From MGBC163016 sp964649145 (lineage in GTDB: Bacteria; Actinomycetota; Coriobacteriia; Coriobacteriales; Eggerthellaceae), in NCBI GenBank assembly GCA_964649145.1, contig CAZYOQ010000003.1, positions 44,493 to 108,492 of the forward strand: DNA of 64,000 nt, in the 5' to 3' direction. Below, piece after piece: positions 44,540 to 53,091 of this stretch (within the stretch, counting starts at the first letter, position 1; the number at the start of each line of letters is the position of its first letter). A model generated the notes under the pieces. The model did no database searches. It was not told the origin of the DNA and was given only the letters and a program-made list of their open reading frames with translations. The position numbers and the translations under genes are program-made.

Positions 44540-45676
44540 ATGGCATTTGGAAATGGATGGGGTTCAGACAAGTACTACGGCGCGCATGCTAATATTCGTG
44601 AGAGAAGAATTGGGACAAGTCAAATCGTATTGCTAGCCATCCTTGCGGTGCTCTTGTTAGTTTTGATTATTTTTGTTTTGATGATTAATCGACCAAGCCC
44701 CAATGAAGCGACTCCGATAGAAAACATGGAAGTTACGGATGAATCTGAGGAAGATGTCTCGAAGAGCATCACTGTCACTTTTGCGGGAGACTGCACCTTA
44801 GGAACCGATTCGGCCTTTGATTATTCAACTAGCTTCAATGCAATGTTTGAGTCTCAAGATCCCTCGTATTTTCTTGCTAACGTAAAAGACATTTTTGCAA
44901 ACGACGATTTGTCGATTGTGAACATGGAAGGAACGCTTACAGAATCTACCGACCGCCAAGACAAGACATTCGCCTTCAAGGGAGACCCTGAATACGCAAA
45001 AGTTTTTTCAACCTCTAGCGTAGAGGCGGCATCGATGGCAAACAATCACTCTCAAGATTACGGCGAGCAAAGTTATGACGATACTTGTGAGGCTCTTGAC
45101 GCCGAAGGAATAGAGACATTTGGTTACGACAAAATTGCATATATGGATGTAAACGATGTGAAAGTTGCTCTGATTGGAACATATGAGCTTGATGAACACG
45201 AGGGCATCGAAGAAAGCATGGTAAAAAACATCAAGAAGGCCAAAGAGAAGGCCGATCTGGTCTTGGTTTACTTTCATTGGGGAATTGAACGTGATACCGT
45301 TCCCAATGAGACTCAGATAACTTTAGGGCATGCCGCAATCGATGCCGGGGCTGACCTTGTTGTTGGGTCGCATCCTCATGTCATTCAAGGCTACGAGAAA
45401 TACAACGGCCGGTACATTGTTTACAGCCTAGGCAATTTCTGTTTCGGTGGAAACTCGAATCCAAGTGATAAGGATTGCATGATATTCCAGCAGACCTTCA
45501 CGATTGATGGCGATACTGTAGAGGAAGATGATGACGTCGATTTCATCGCATGTTCAATATCGTCAACCTCGTCATATAACAACTATCAGCCAACGCCTGC
45601 TACGGGCTCAGAAAAGAAGCGAATTGAAGCGAAAATAGAGGAGTCAACCGAAGAAATTGCTGCAGTTGTGCAATAG
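44540..45676 (+). CDS. CapA-family membrane-anchored metallophosphatase-like protein
   Basis: Protein of 378 aa: a membrane anchor near residues 28-50 and an extracytoplasmic CapA-type domain, related to calcineurin-like phosphoesterases and to capsule polyglutamate proteins. Motifs: FAGDCTLGTDS, IVNMEGTLTES, ASMANNHSQDYG, YFHWGIERD, VVGSHPHVIQGYE and YSLGNFCFGG. GAAAGG precedes the ATG. No capBC genes are near, so a role in polyglutamate capsule is not supported; these lone forms are common in gut actinobacteria and their substrate is unknown. Confidence 0.87.
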   Translation: MAFGNGWGSDKYYGAHANIRERRIGTSQIVLLAILAVLLLVLIIFVLMINRPSPNEATPIENMEVTDESEEDVSKSITVTFAGDCTLGTDSAFDYSTSFNAMFESQDPSYFLANVKDIFANDDLSIVNMEGTLTESTDRQDKTFAFKGDPEYAKVFSTSSVEAASMANNHSQDYGEQSYDDTCEALDAEGIETFGYDKIAYMDVNDVKVALIGTYELDEHEGIEESMVKNIKKAKEKADLVLVYFHWGIERDTVPNETQITLGHAAIDAGADLVVGSHPHVIQGYEKYNGRYIVYSLGNFCFGGNSNPSDKDCMIFQQTFTIDGDTVEEDDDVDFIACSISSTSSYNNYQPTPATGSEKKRIEAKIEESTEEIAAVVQ

Positions 45677-45684
45677 CTATTGCA
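45669..45684. repeat. Perfect 16-bp palindrome over the capA-like stop codon
   Basis: TGCAATAGCTATTGCA reads identically on both strands and contains the TAG stop. There is no T-run after it. It could be a weak hairpin or a protein-binding site. Confidence 0.5.
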
Positions 45685-45750
45685 GTCCTAAAATCTAATT
45701 AGTATAAGAAGTAATTCACTTCGCTAACAATATGCTAGGGAGACAAAGAA

Positions 45751-46842
45751 ATGGGGGATGAAATGAGTAATGTGAATTCGTTAGAAGCGTGTGCAAATCG
45801 AAAGCTTGGGCAGCGTTTTAGAGGAGCTTTCGGACTAGTCGGTATTGTTGCGCTGGTTTTTTGCATAGTGTTTGCGTTTTCTGGATGCTCGTCTGAGGAA
45901 AACAAGGCATCAGATGACAATGCGAGCCTTTCTACTGTAAGAATTGGCACAATGCCAACGGAAGACTTCCTACCTATGTGGGCGGCGGAAAAAGACGGAT
46001 ATTTCGAGCAAGTAGGAATCGAGGCGCAGCTAACCACCTTCGATTCAGCGCAAGCCTTGTCGGCCGCTATTGCCGCTGGTGAAATTGACATGGCCATGGT
46101 AGACGTTCCTCGTGCTGTAAAGCTTTGCGAATCGGGCACTCCAGTGACTATGGAGTGGATCACTCTTGGAACCGATGCTTCGCAAGGGGCGTTCGGAGTG
46201 ATGGCATCGGCCGATGCGCCATATTCAACACTTAAAGAACTTAAGGAATACATGGACAAGAATGCCGACACTGCCGCCGGTGTTGGCGTTGCGGCAAATA
46301 CTGTTCCTGAATACGTTTTTGACATGCTATGCGAACAGGAGGGCATAGACTCTTCGACGTTGATAGTCGAAGAGGTGGCAAGCCTGCCTGAGCGCTACTC
46401 GCTAATGGTTAGTGGCAACTTGGCAGCTGCAGCGCTTCCAGGTTCGCTATTGCGTCTAGGCGAAGCTTCTGGGATGAAAATTCTTGCAGAAGATACGACA
46501 GGGGACAATATCTCGCAGTCTGTGATGATAGCTACACAAGAGTTCGCGAGCGAAAATATGGACGCCGTTAACAAAGTGGCACAGTCTTGGGATATGGCTG
46601 CCGAAGCAATTAATGCGAACCCTTCCTCGTATATCGAGCTATTGGCTGAAAATGCGAATTTGAATGAGGCGATTGCCGATACTTATCCGATTTCGACATA
46701 TCCGATGGCCTTTGAAGCAGATGCGCTTGCATATCCTGCTGCAGATTTGGTCGAGCCGCAGCTTGAGTGGATGAAATCGAAAGGCTATATCTCTAAGTCG
46801 ATAAGCTACGATCAAACTACAGGAATGTTTACGGTCGAATAG
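45751..46842 (+). CDS. ABC transporter substrate-binding lipoprotein, NitT/TauT type
   Basis: Extracytoplasmic binding protein of 363 aa. Signal peptide with lipobox FAFSGC near residue 48, then VRIGTMPTEDFLPMWAAEKDGYFEQVG, typical of NMT1/SsuA-like proteins for sulfonates, thiamine precursors or similar ligands. AGGGAG precedes ATG 45751. The permease follows 13 bp later, but no ATPase gene does. The ligand is unknown. Confidence 0.87.
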   Translation: MGDEMSNVNSLEACANRKLGQRFRGAFGLVGIVALVFCIVFAFSGCSSEENKASDDNASLSTVRIGTMPTEDFLPMWAAEKDGYFEQVGIEAQLTTFDSAQALSAAIAAGEIDMAMVDVPRAVKLCESGTPVTMEWITLGTDASQGAFGVMASADAPYSTLKELKEYMDKNADTAAGVGVAANTVPEYVFDMLCEQEGIDSSTLIVEEVASLPERYSLMVSGNLAAAALPGSLLRLGEASGMKILAEDTTGDNISQSVMIATQEFASENMDAVNKVAQSWDMAAEAINANPSSYIELLAENANLNEAIADTYPISTYPMAFEADALAYPAADLVEPQLEWMKSKGYISKSISYDQTTGMFTVE

Positions 46843-46855
46843 GCACTCTTTTGGG

Positions 46856-47596
46856 ATGTCTAGAGCCTACGGATACATATGGGGCACCATATTTGTTATC
46901 GCGCTTTGGTGGGTGCTCGCAATTGCGCTCGATTCACCTGCGCTTCCAAGCCCTATCGACACAATTCCGGTTCTTGTTGATACTCTTTTTGATCTTGCTC
47001 CAGAGTTTGGGGTGAGCCTATATCGCATCTTGCTAGCTATGCTCATTGGCACGCTGTTAGGTGCTCCGCTTGGGATCTACATGGGGCGATCTACATGGGC
47101 CGATCGCCTGCTCACCCCTGTCATGTACATCTTGTATCCTCTTCCAAAAATCGTGCTTCTTCCAATCCTGTTCGTGCTTATTGGTATTGGTGGGGAAGCA
47201 AAGATCACGCTTATCGCAATCGCGGTCTTTTTCCAGATGGCTGTAACTTTGCGGGATGCGGCAAAGGCGGTGCCTCGCGAATCTGTGGAAGCGATGCTGT
47301 CTTTTGGTGCCAGTAGAATACGCGTGCTTGCAAGCGTCATTATTCCAAATACACTGCCGGCTTTGTTCACTGCCCTTCGCGTGACCACGGCTTCGGCCAT
47401 TGCTATCCTCTTTATTGCGGAATCTATGGCGGGATCAACAGGTCTTGGATACTACATCATGCACTCATGGTCGATTTTGGAGTATAGGCAAATGTTTGCA
47501 GGCATCGTGTGTATGGCGATAATGGGGATACTTCTTTACGAGATATTCGATCTATGTGAAAGAAGACTCACTGCGTGGAAAACCCTTTGTGCGTGA
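46856..47596 (+). CDS. ABC transporter permease, NitT/TauT type
   Basis: Inner-membrane component of 246 aa with six hydrophobic segments. The cytoplasmic EAA loop for contact with the ATPase is ESVEAMLSFGASRIRVLASV. PSPIDTIPVLVDTL at the start and SILEYRQMFAGIVCMAIMG near the end match SsuC/TauC. The ribosome binding site is weak (TTTTGGG), suggesting coupling to the binding-protein gene. The neighbour downstream is rhaD on the other strand, so the ATPase must be encoded elsewhere. Confidence 0.9.
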   Translation: MSRAYGYIWGTIFVIALWWVLAIALDSPALPSPIDTIPVLVDTLFDLAPEFGVSLYRILLAMLIGTLLGAPLGIYMGRSTWADRLLTPVMYILYPLPKIVLLPILFVLIGIGGEAKITLIAIAVFFQMAVTLRDAAKAVPRESVEAMLSFGASRIRVLASVIIPNTLPALFTALRVTTASAIAILFIAESMAGSTGLGYYIMHSWSILEYRQMFAGIVCMAIMGILLYEIFDLCERRLTAWKTLCA

Positions 47597-47614
47597 TAAG
47601 GGCAACGCAAAAAG

Positions 47615-48442
47615 CTAGCTCAAGTCAAGGTTAAGCGAGAAGGCATCTGACAGGCGCTTTAAATCGTCGGGCGTGATCATGCTTGCGCCCGGGTCACTAC
47701 CATTGCCACTTAGCTCTTGGGTTTTGATGGCAATGCCTGCAGCTTTATCGATAGTATGTGCAAGTCCGAAAGCCTGATCGAAGGTCTCTCCGCAAACAAT
47801 AAGGCCGTGATTAGACCAAACAACGGCATTGTGCGTGGTCATCTCTTTGCAACTTGCAATACCAAGCTCTATTGAACCTGGCACCATCCAGGAAAGCATC
47901 CCGATACCTTCCGGAAACACGATAGCTGCCTCGCTTATAGACCCCCAAAGCTTGTGCGTCAGCTGTTTGCCAGAACATTTACAAGTAGCGCAAAGCGCTA
48001 TAAGGTTTGATGGGTGCGCGTGATAGACGACACGTGATTTTCCGCCGGTTTGCTCCTTTTTAAGCGCATGAATCATCAGGTGTGTTGGAAGCTCGCAGGT
48101 AGGTCGTCCGTTTCCTTTGAAGCCCCATATATGACGATAGGCCGTGCCTGAGGAATTAATCTCAATGATTCCTAGGCATTTTTTCGGGGAAGAACTAAAG
48201 CTTCTGAAATGCGAGCCTGTGGCACTTATCATAAAAAAGTCACCAGCTAGCTCAGGTACCTTATAAGTATCTTCAAAGTATTCCCAGTTTCCATGCTTTT
48301 GGCGGCTTTTGACAAGGTTGCGTTCGCAAGTTTTTAGCCTGTAAGAAAGGTTTCCGCCGTTTGCCTCATGCCAGCCTGCAGCCCATCCATCGTTGGCCAT
48401 TCGCAAAAAATCCAATGCATATTTTTGTTCTAGAATTTTCAT
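47615..48442 (-). CDS. rhaD: Rhamnulose-1-phosphate aldolase (class II)
   Basis: Zinc-dependent aldolase of 275 aa that splits L-rhamnulose-1-phosphate into dihydroxyacetone phosphate and lactaldehyde. Key features match RhaD rather than FucA: length, GWHEANGGNLSYRL at the N-terminus, CELPTHLMIHA with the catalytic Glu, HAHPSNLIAL and WSNHGLIV with Zn ligands, and VFPEGIGMLSWMVPGSIELG. AGGAGC precedes the ATG. It is the third gene after larB and larC with a 49-bp gap. No rhamnose kinase or isomerase is in view. A related aldolase activity on another sugar phosphate remains possible. Confidence 0.85.
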   Translation of the reverse strand: MKILEQKYALDFLRMANDGWAAGWHEANGGNLSYRLKTCERNLVKSRQKHGNWEYFEDTYKVPELAGDFFMISATGSHFRSFSSSPKKCLGIIEINSSGTAYRHIWGFKGNGRPTCELPTHLMIHALKKEQTGGKSRVVYHAHPSNLIALCATCKCSGKQLTHKLWGSISEAAIVFPEGIGMLSWMVPGSIELGIASCKEMTTHNAVVWSNHGLIVCGETFDQAFGLAHTIDKAAGIAIKTQELSGNGSDPGASMITPDDLKRLSDAFSLNLDLS

Positions 48443-48491
48443 CTATTGGCTCCTTATTTGCGGAAATACTTTTTTGCAGCGAGGCTCATTT

Positions 48492-49645
48492 TTATCTGTC
48501 TATTATGGCAAAAGCGCCAATTGGTTGGAACTTTTCGTTGTCTATACCCCAGCCAAGTGCAAAAGAATCGCCTTTCGTAAAAAAGCTACGCTGTGCAGTC
48601 TCGTTTGGGAAGTCTTCCGCAAAATAAGACACTATTGCCACACCTGTAGGGGTTGCAAGTTCACCTTCGGTATTCCCAGCGAAGTTAGGTATCTCATATA
48701 AGTTTTTGGCCGCGCTGGATTGTCGCATCGGTTGAATTTCTTTGCTTTCCAGCACTCCGTTTAATATTTTAGCTGTAGCAGGAGCGGGAATAGATACGCG
48801 CCCATGAGCACAATCAACAAAGCCAAAACCTGTGGTAATAGGTGTTGCGACGATACGTTTAGGTTTGATCAGGTTGACCAAGATGCTGAAGGCCACAATT
48901 GAGGCAATAGCAAAGTCGTTGCCCACCTCGTGGAAATGCACGGTTTTAGGAAGTGCTTCATGGGCTTTGGCCTCGGCTTGCGCCAAAATTTTGTAGATTC
49001 CAATAGAGTCGTTTGCAGCACTTTCGTCAAGGTTTAGATTTTCGATTATGTGTGTGACATCTGCAAGTGAGCGTCCATGATGGTGGTCATGCGCGGTGCT
49101 GCTTTGCTGCGAGTCGTGGTGCTCGCCGTTACTCTTTCGCAAGTCGTGGTGTGCACCGTCGCACTCCAATGAGTCGTGGTGTTTGGCAATGCCCTCGACG
49201 CTGCCATTTGAAGTAAGTTCGAACNNNNNNNNNNNNNNNNNNNNNNNNNNNNNNNNNNNNNNNNNNNNNNNNNNNNNNNNNNNNNNNNNNNNNNNNNNNN
49301 NNNNNNNNNNNNNNNNNNNNNNNNTGAGTCGTGGTGTTTGGCAATGCCCTCGACGCTGCCATTTGAAGTAAGTTCGAACAAGGTGCATCTCTTATCGTTA
49401 AGATTTTTGAAAGTGACCTTTGTGCTTATGCCGTCAAGGCCAATATTGTTAAAGTCGCCAATAAAAGAGCGCCGCACATCTTCGTTAAGCATCCCAATAA
49501 GCGAGCCTACCAAACCACCTTTTCGGGCGCCGTTTTTGCAATCAAGTAGAAGGCTATCTATGTGCCCGAAGTCGTCCTCGCCCAAAAGACGCTCTGCACA
49601 TCCGTTAGCTTCGATGCTGGCGTCGATTTCAAATTCTTTAGGCAT
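48492..49645 (-). CDS. larC: LarC-type nickel insertion protein (interrupted by assembly gap)
   Basis: Nickel-insertion protein for the nickel-pincer nucleotide cofactor. The frame is broken by 100 N (49225-49324) flanked by two identical 55-bp copies; removing 155 bases joins both halves into one frame of 332 aa. The join is inferred, not seen. LarC1 features: HFHEVGNDFAIASIVAFSIL, ATPITTGFGFVDCAHGRVSIPAPATAKIL, NTEGELATPTGVAI. A His/Asp-rich linker (HHDS and HDHHH) sits near residues 115-145, usual for the family. The N-terminus (SLLLDCKNGARKGGLVGSLI) departs from the usual DxxxGAAGDM motif, and the protein ends where LarC2 would start. ATG 49645 overlaps the larB stop (ATGCCTAA). Confidence 0.8.
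49225..49324. other. Assembly gap of 100 N
   Basis: A run of exactly 100 N, the conventional size for a gap of unknown length. The 55 bases before it (49170-49224) are identical to the 55 bases after it (49325-49379). Confidence 0.99.
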
Positions 49646-50405
49646 CGTCTTTTCCATTAGCTTTCGTGTGATTGATTCGGCTTGCCACAACTGCAGCGCC
49701 AAAACCGTTATCGATATTTACAACGCTTACCCCTCCAGCGCACGAATTCAACATGGAAAGTAGCGCTGCGAGGCCTCCAAACGATGCCCCGTAGCCTACG
49801 CTTGTGGGCACCGCGATAACAGGGCAGCTCGCAATTCCTGCAACCACGCTTGCAAGAGCTCCCTCCATGCCAGCTATGGCAATAATCGCTGTGGCAGAAA
49901 GGATGGAATCGGTTCGTGCAAGAAGCCTATGAATTCCTGCAACGCCTACATCGAAAGCGCGCTCGACCTCATTTCCCATCATTTCTGCGGTAAGTGCAGC
50001 CTCTTGTGCTACTGGGATATCGCTTGTGCCTGCGCAAATAACAAGTATCTTGCCTATTCCGTCAGGTTTTGGCATAGAGCCTACGATTCCTATACGGGCA
50101 TCTTCGTGATAATCAAGCGTGAGCGCCGAAGACACTTTCTTTGCCTTTTCTACAGAAAGTCTAGTTATTAGAACGTCACCTTGGCCAGCATTGTTCATAG
50201 CATTGACAATGTTGATGATCTCATCGGCGGTTTTGCCTTCTCCAAATATTGTTTCGGATGTTCCCTGGCGTACTTTCCGGTGCAAATCTATGTTTGCAAT
50301 CCCAATATCTATGTTAGGGGGAGTTTTGAGTATTGCTTCAGCCTCATTCAAAGACATATCTCCTGAGGCAACCTTTTGAAGAAGGGTGTGTAGGTCTTGC
50401 TGCAT
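49638..50405 (-). CDS. larB: LarB, nickel-pincer nucleotide carboxylase/hydrolase
   Basis: First enzyme of nickel-pincer nucleotide synthesis; LarB carboxylates and hydrolyses nicotinic acid adenine dinucleotide. The protein has 255 aa. The C-terminal half is related to PurE (AIR carboxylase): VICAGTSDIPVAQEAALTAE, FDVGVAGIHRLL, IAGMEGALASVVAGI, VIAVPTSVGYGASFGG and the closing DNGFGAAVVASRI. ATG 50405 follows AAAGGACG; an upstream start at 50474 is rejected. Translationally coupled to larC. Confidence 0.94.
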   Translation of the reverse strand: MQQDLHTLLQKVASGDMSLNEAEAILKTPPNIDIGIANIDLHRKVRQGTSETIFGEGKTADEIINIVNAMNNAGQGDVLITRLSVEKAKKVSSALTLDYHEDARIGIVGSMPKPDGIGKILVICAGTSDIPVAQEAALTAEMMGNEVERAFDVGVAGIHRLLARTDSILSATAIIAIAGMEGALASVVAGIASCPVIAVPTSVGYGASFGGLAALLSMLNSCAGGVSVVNIDNGFGAAVVASRINHTKANGKDDA

Positions 50406-50536
50406 GAGTCGTCCTTTTGGATTTTGAGCCTTTGTGATTGTCTTGTGTAAGGTATGGAATCTTGCTTGATCCAAGTTTAAACTTGAACGCGAATATTTAC
50501 AGTGGAATTACAGGCGGTATTGTTGAAAGGAAAGAA

Positions 50537-51202
50537 ATGAAATCTTTCACACTCAAAAAACTAGGCTGTGTCATAGCAGCTGGCGTGCTTGCCGCGAGCA
50601 TGCTCACAATGACGGCGTGCTCACAATCTGGAAATACGTCTTCTAGCCAATCTTCTTCCACACAAGAAAGCAGCTCCTCTTTAAAGAAGGCTGCTGACGG
50701 TATTGGTACGCACCACGCAACAATAAAGATCAAGGGCTACGACACTCCTATTAAGGTCGAACTTGATGGCGACTCTGCGCCTGTAACGGTTCAAAACTTT
50801 ATGGATCTAGCAAAATCTGGCTTCTACGATGGGCTAACTTTTCATCGCATCATCAAAGATTTCATGATGCAAGGTGGCGACCCTAATGGCGATGGCACTG
50901 GAGGAAGCGATGAAACCATAGTTGGCGAGTTCACTAGTAACGGTTATGACAACGAATTACAAAACACTCGCGGCGCTATTGCTATGGCGCGCTCAAGCGA
51001 CCCCGATAGTGCAAGCTCTCAATTCTATATTGTGCAGAAGGATTCTACAGATCTTGACGGCGATTATGCGGTATTTGGCTATGTGACAAGCGGTATGGAT
51101 CTTGTGGACGAGATATGTAACTCTGCGTCTCCCACCGACGACAACGGCACCATCAAAGCCAAAGAACAACCTGTGATTAAGAGCATTACTATTGACGACT
51201 AA
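50537..51202 (+). CDS. Cyclophilin-type peptidyl-prolyl isomerase lipoprotein
   Basis: Secreted foldase of 221 aa. Signal peptide with lipobox TMTAC near residue 28, a Ser/Gln-rich linker (SGNTSSSQSSSTQESSSS) and a cyclophilin domain: PVTVQNFMDLAKSGFYDGLT, FHRIIKDFMMQGGDP, NTRGAIAMARSSDPDSASSQ and FYIVQKD. ATG 50537 follows GAAAGGAAAG; 33 residues of upstream open frame are not supported. It is divergent from larB. Confidence 0.93.
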   Translation: MKSFTLKKLGCVIAAGVLAASMLTMTACSQSGNTSSSQSSSTQESSSSLKKAADGIGTHHATIKIKGYDTPIKVELDGDSAPVTVQNFMDLAKSGFYDGLTFHRIIKDFMMQGGDPNGDGTGGSDETIVGEFTSNGYDNELQNTRGAIAMARSSDPDSASSQFYIVQKDSTDLDGDYAVFGYVTSGMDLVDEICNSASPTDDNGTIKAKEQPVIKSITIDD

Positions 51203-51246
51203 ATAGTAAACAACCTTTACTTGCTTTTCCCGCTCAAATACCCCCC

Positions 51247-51270
51247 ATTCCCCAAAACGCTTCGGGGAAT
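51247..51270 (+). terminator. Hairpin after the isomerase gene
   Basis: ATTCCCC (51247-51253) and GGGGAAT (51264-51270) form a 7-bp stem with a 10-nt loop, 45 bases after the stop. There is no proper T-run, so termination is uncertain. Confidence 0.35.
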
Positions 51271-51341
51271 TATATGCCACAAATTTCCAAATCGCATATC
51301 ATTTACAGGCTACAGATTCAACTAAGGGGTAATTAATAATC

Positions 51342-53057
51342 GTGGGTTCAATTAAAGGGCAGCTTACTGTACGCGGCATACTTATTGGCATTATCGGGTG
51401 TGCGATAATCACAGCGTCATCGGTTTATGTGGCGCTGAAGATGGGCGCGTTGCCCTGGCCTATTATTTTCGCGGCCATAATCTCGCTGTTCGCGCTAAAG
51501 GCTATCAGTCGCAACAAGTCTACGCTGAATGAGGCGAATGTTACACACACCATCATGTCTGCAGGTGCTATGGTTGCCGGCGGTCTTGCTTTCACAATTC
51601 CAGCTGCCTGGATGCTTGGCCTAGCAGACGATATGGGATGGGCGCAAATCGCGTTCATCGCGTTTGCGGGTTCTGCACTAGGTCTTGTTTGTTCGATGTG
51701 CTTGCGCAACCATTTTGTGAAAGACGCGAAACTGGAATTTCCTATTGGACAGGCTGCGGCGGAAACCCTTAAAGCTGGAGATACTGGTAAATCAACCGGT
51801 AAACTCTTGTTCTCGTCGCTGGGGTTTGCGGGCATATACACTCTGATTCGCGATGGGCTCCACCTTATTCCTAGCATGTTTGCTAATATCGCGATCCCGG
51901 GAGTGACTTTTGGCATATACAACTCGCCGATGATGCTATCGGTTGGTTTTCTCGTTGGAACGGGCGCTGTGTGCGTTTGGTTTGCGGGGGCATTTATTGC
52001 TAACTTCGGGATTATAGTGGCGTGCCCGGCTCTTGGAGTATGTACCACGGAATTTGCCAAGGCTATTGTTTCTTGTCTTGGGATGGGATGCATGATGGGC
52101 GCGGGAATCGCGGTAATAATGCGCGACATAGTTCCAAAGGCCGCAAGAATGATGTCTAACAAGATGTCTGCTGCAAACGAACAAGAAAGGCTTTTTGGCC
52201 TTACTAGCACAGCATCAAGGAATTTGTCTGCTTCTCTTAACAGCTACAAGAAGGCTGCAGCCGTCATACTGACCGTGGCGTGCGTGGCTGTGTTGGCATG
52301 CATTGTGCTCGATCTGCCATTTATCGCTTCGCTTGTTATCGTTTTACTGGCTTTTGTGGCGTGTGCTATGAGCGCTCAAAGTGTGGGTCAAACTGGAATC
52401 GACCCGATGGAGATATTCGGGCTTATAGTGCTTCTTGCGGTTGCTGCAGTTGCCCCCGCTATCCCGCAGACGAGGCTTTTGTTTGTGGCAGCTTTGGTGG
52501 CTGTGGCATGTGGGCTTTGCGGCGATGTTATGAACGACTTCAAGGCGGGCTATGTTTTGGGTACAAGCTTTCGCGCCCAATGGATAGGCCAGGCTATCGG
52601 AGCTGTTATCGGAAGCGTGGTCGCAGTTGTAACGATGTGGGCACTTTTCAACGCATATGGTCCAGATGCTTTCGGCGTCGGCAAAGATTTCGTCTCTGCG
52701 CAGGCAAGCGTTGTAGCAACCATGGTTTCGGGCATCCCTATTCCTTCAGCGTTTTTTATAGGGCTTGCTTTGGGCTTTGTGCTTTACCTTTTCCGCTTCC
52801 CCTCAATGATGCTCGGTTTGGGGATATATCTTCCGTTCTATATGTCCTTCACTAGCTTTTTGGGTGCTTTAGTAAAGATCGTTTTTGATATGATCGTGAA
52901 GCGTAAGACTTCAAAGCTTGCCGATGAAGATGCGGCTGCGATAAAAGCACGACTAGACGAAGGCGGTCTGGTGGTCGCATCGGGTCTTTTAGGTGGAGAA
53001 TCGGTTCTTGGGATAATACTTGCTCTTATTGCTGCAGGTTCCGCGTTTATTGTTTAG
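51342..53057 (+). CDS. OPT-family transporter
   Basis: Integral membrane protein of 571 aa with about fourteen hydrophobic segments. NEANVTHTIMSAGAMVAGGLAF and FAGSALGLVCSM near the N-terminus and GDVMNDFKAGYVLGTSFRAQ in the middle are family features. OPT carriers move oligopeptides or metal-chelate complexes; the substrate here is not visible. The start is GTG 51342; AGGGG lies rather far upstream, so the exact start is not certain. The MFS gene follows 34 bp later. Confidence 0.87.
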   Translation: MGSIKGQLTVRGILIGIIGCAIITASSVYVALKMGALPWPIIFAAIISLFALKAISRNKSTLNEANVTHTIMSAGAMVAGGLAFTIPAAWMLGLADDMGWAQIAFIAFAGSALGLVCSMCLRNHFVKDAKLEFPIGQAAAETLKAGDTGKSTGKLLFSSLGFAGIYTLIRDGLHLIPSMFANIAIPGVTFGIYNSPMMLSVGFLVGTGAVCVWFAGAFIANFGIIVACPALGVCTTEFAKAIVSCLGMGCMMGAGIAVIMRDIVPKAARMMSNKMSAANEQERLFGLTSTASRNLSASLNSYKKAAAVILTVACVAVLACIVLDLPFIASLVIVLLAFVACAMSAQSVGQTGIDPMEIFGLIVLLAVAAVAPAIPQTRLLFVAALVAVACGLCGDVMNDFKAGYVLGTSFRAQWIGQAIGAVIGSVVAVVTMWALFNAYGPDAFGVGKDFVSAQASVVATMVSGIPIPSAFFIGLALGFVLYLFRFPSMMLGLGIYLPFYMSFTSFLGALVKIVFDMIVKRKTSKLADEDAAAIKARLDEGGLVVASGLLGGESVLGIILALIAAGSAFIV

Positions 53058-53091
53058 GGGTCAGGCTTAAAAGCTAAGTACAGACACGCAA

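Noticed and set aside
49096..49371. Frames crossing the N run on plus and minus
   Set aside because: They exist only because N codons count as open; the real gene is larC on minus.
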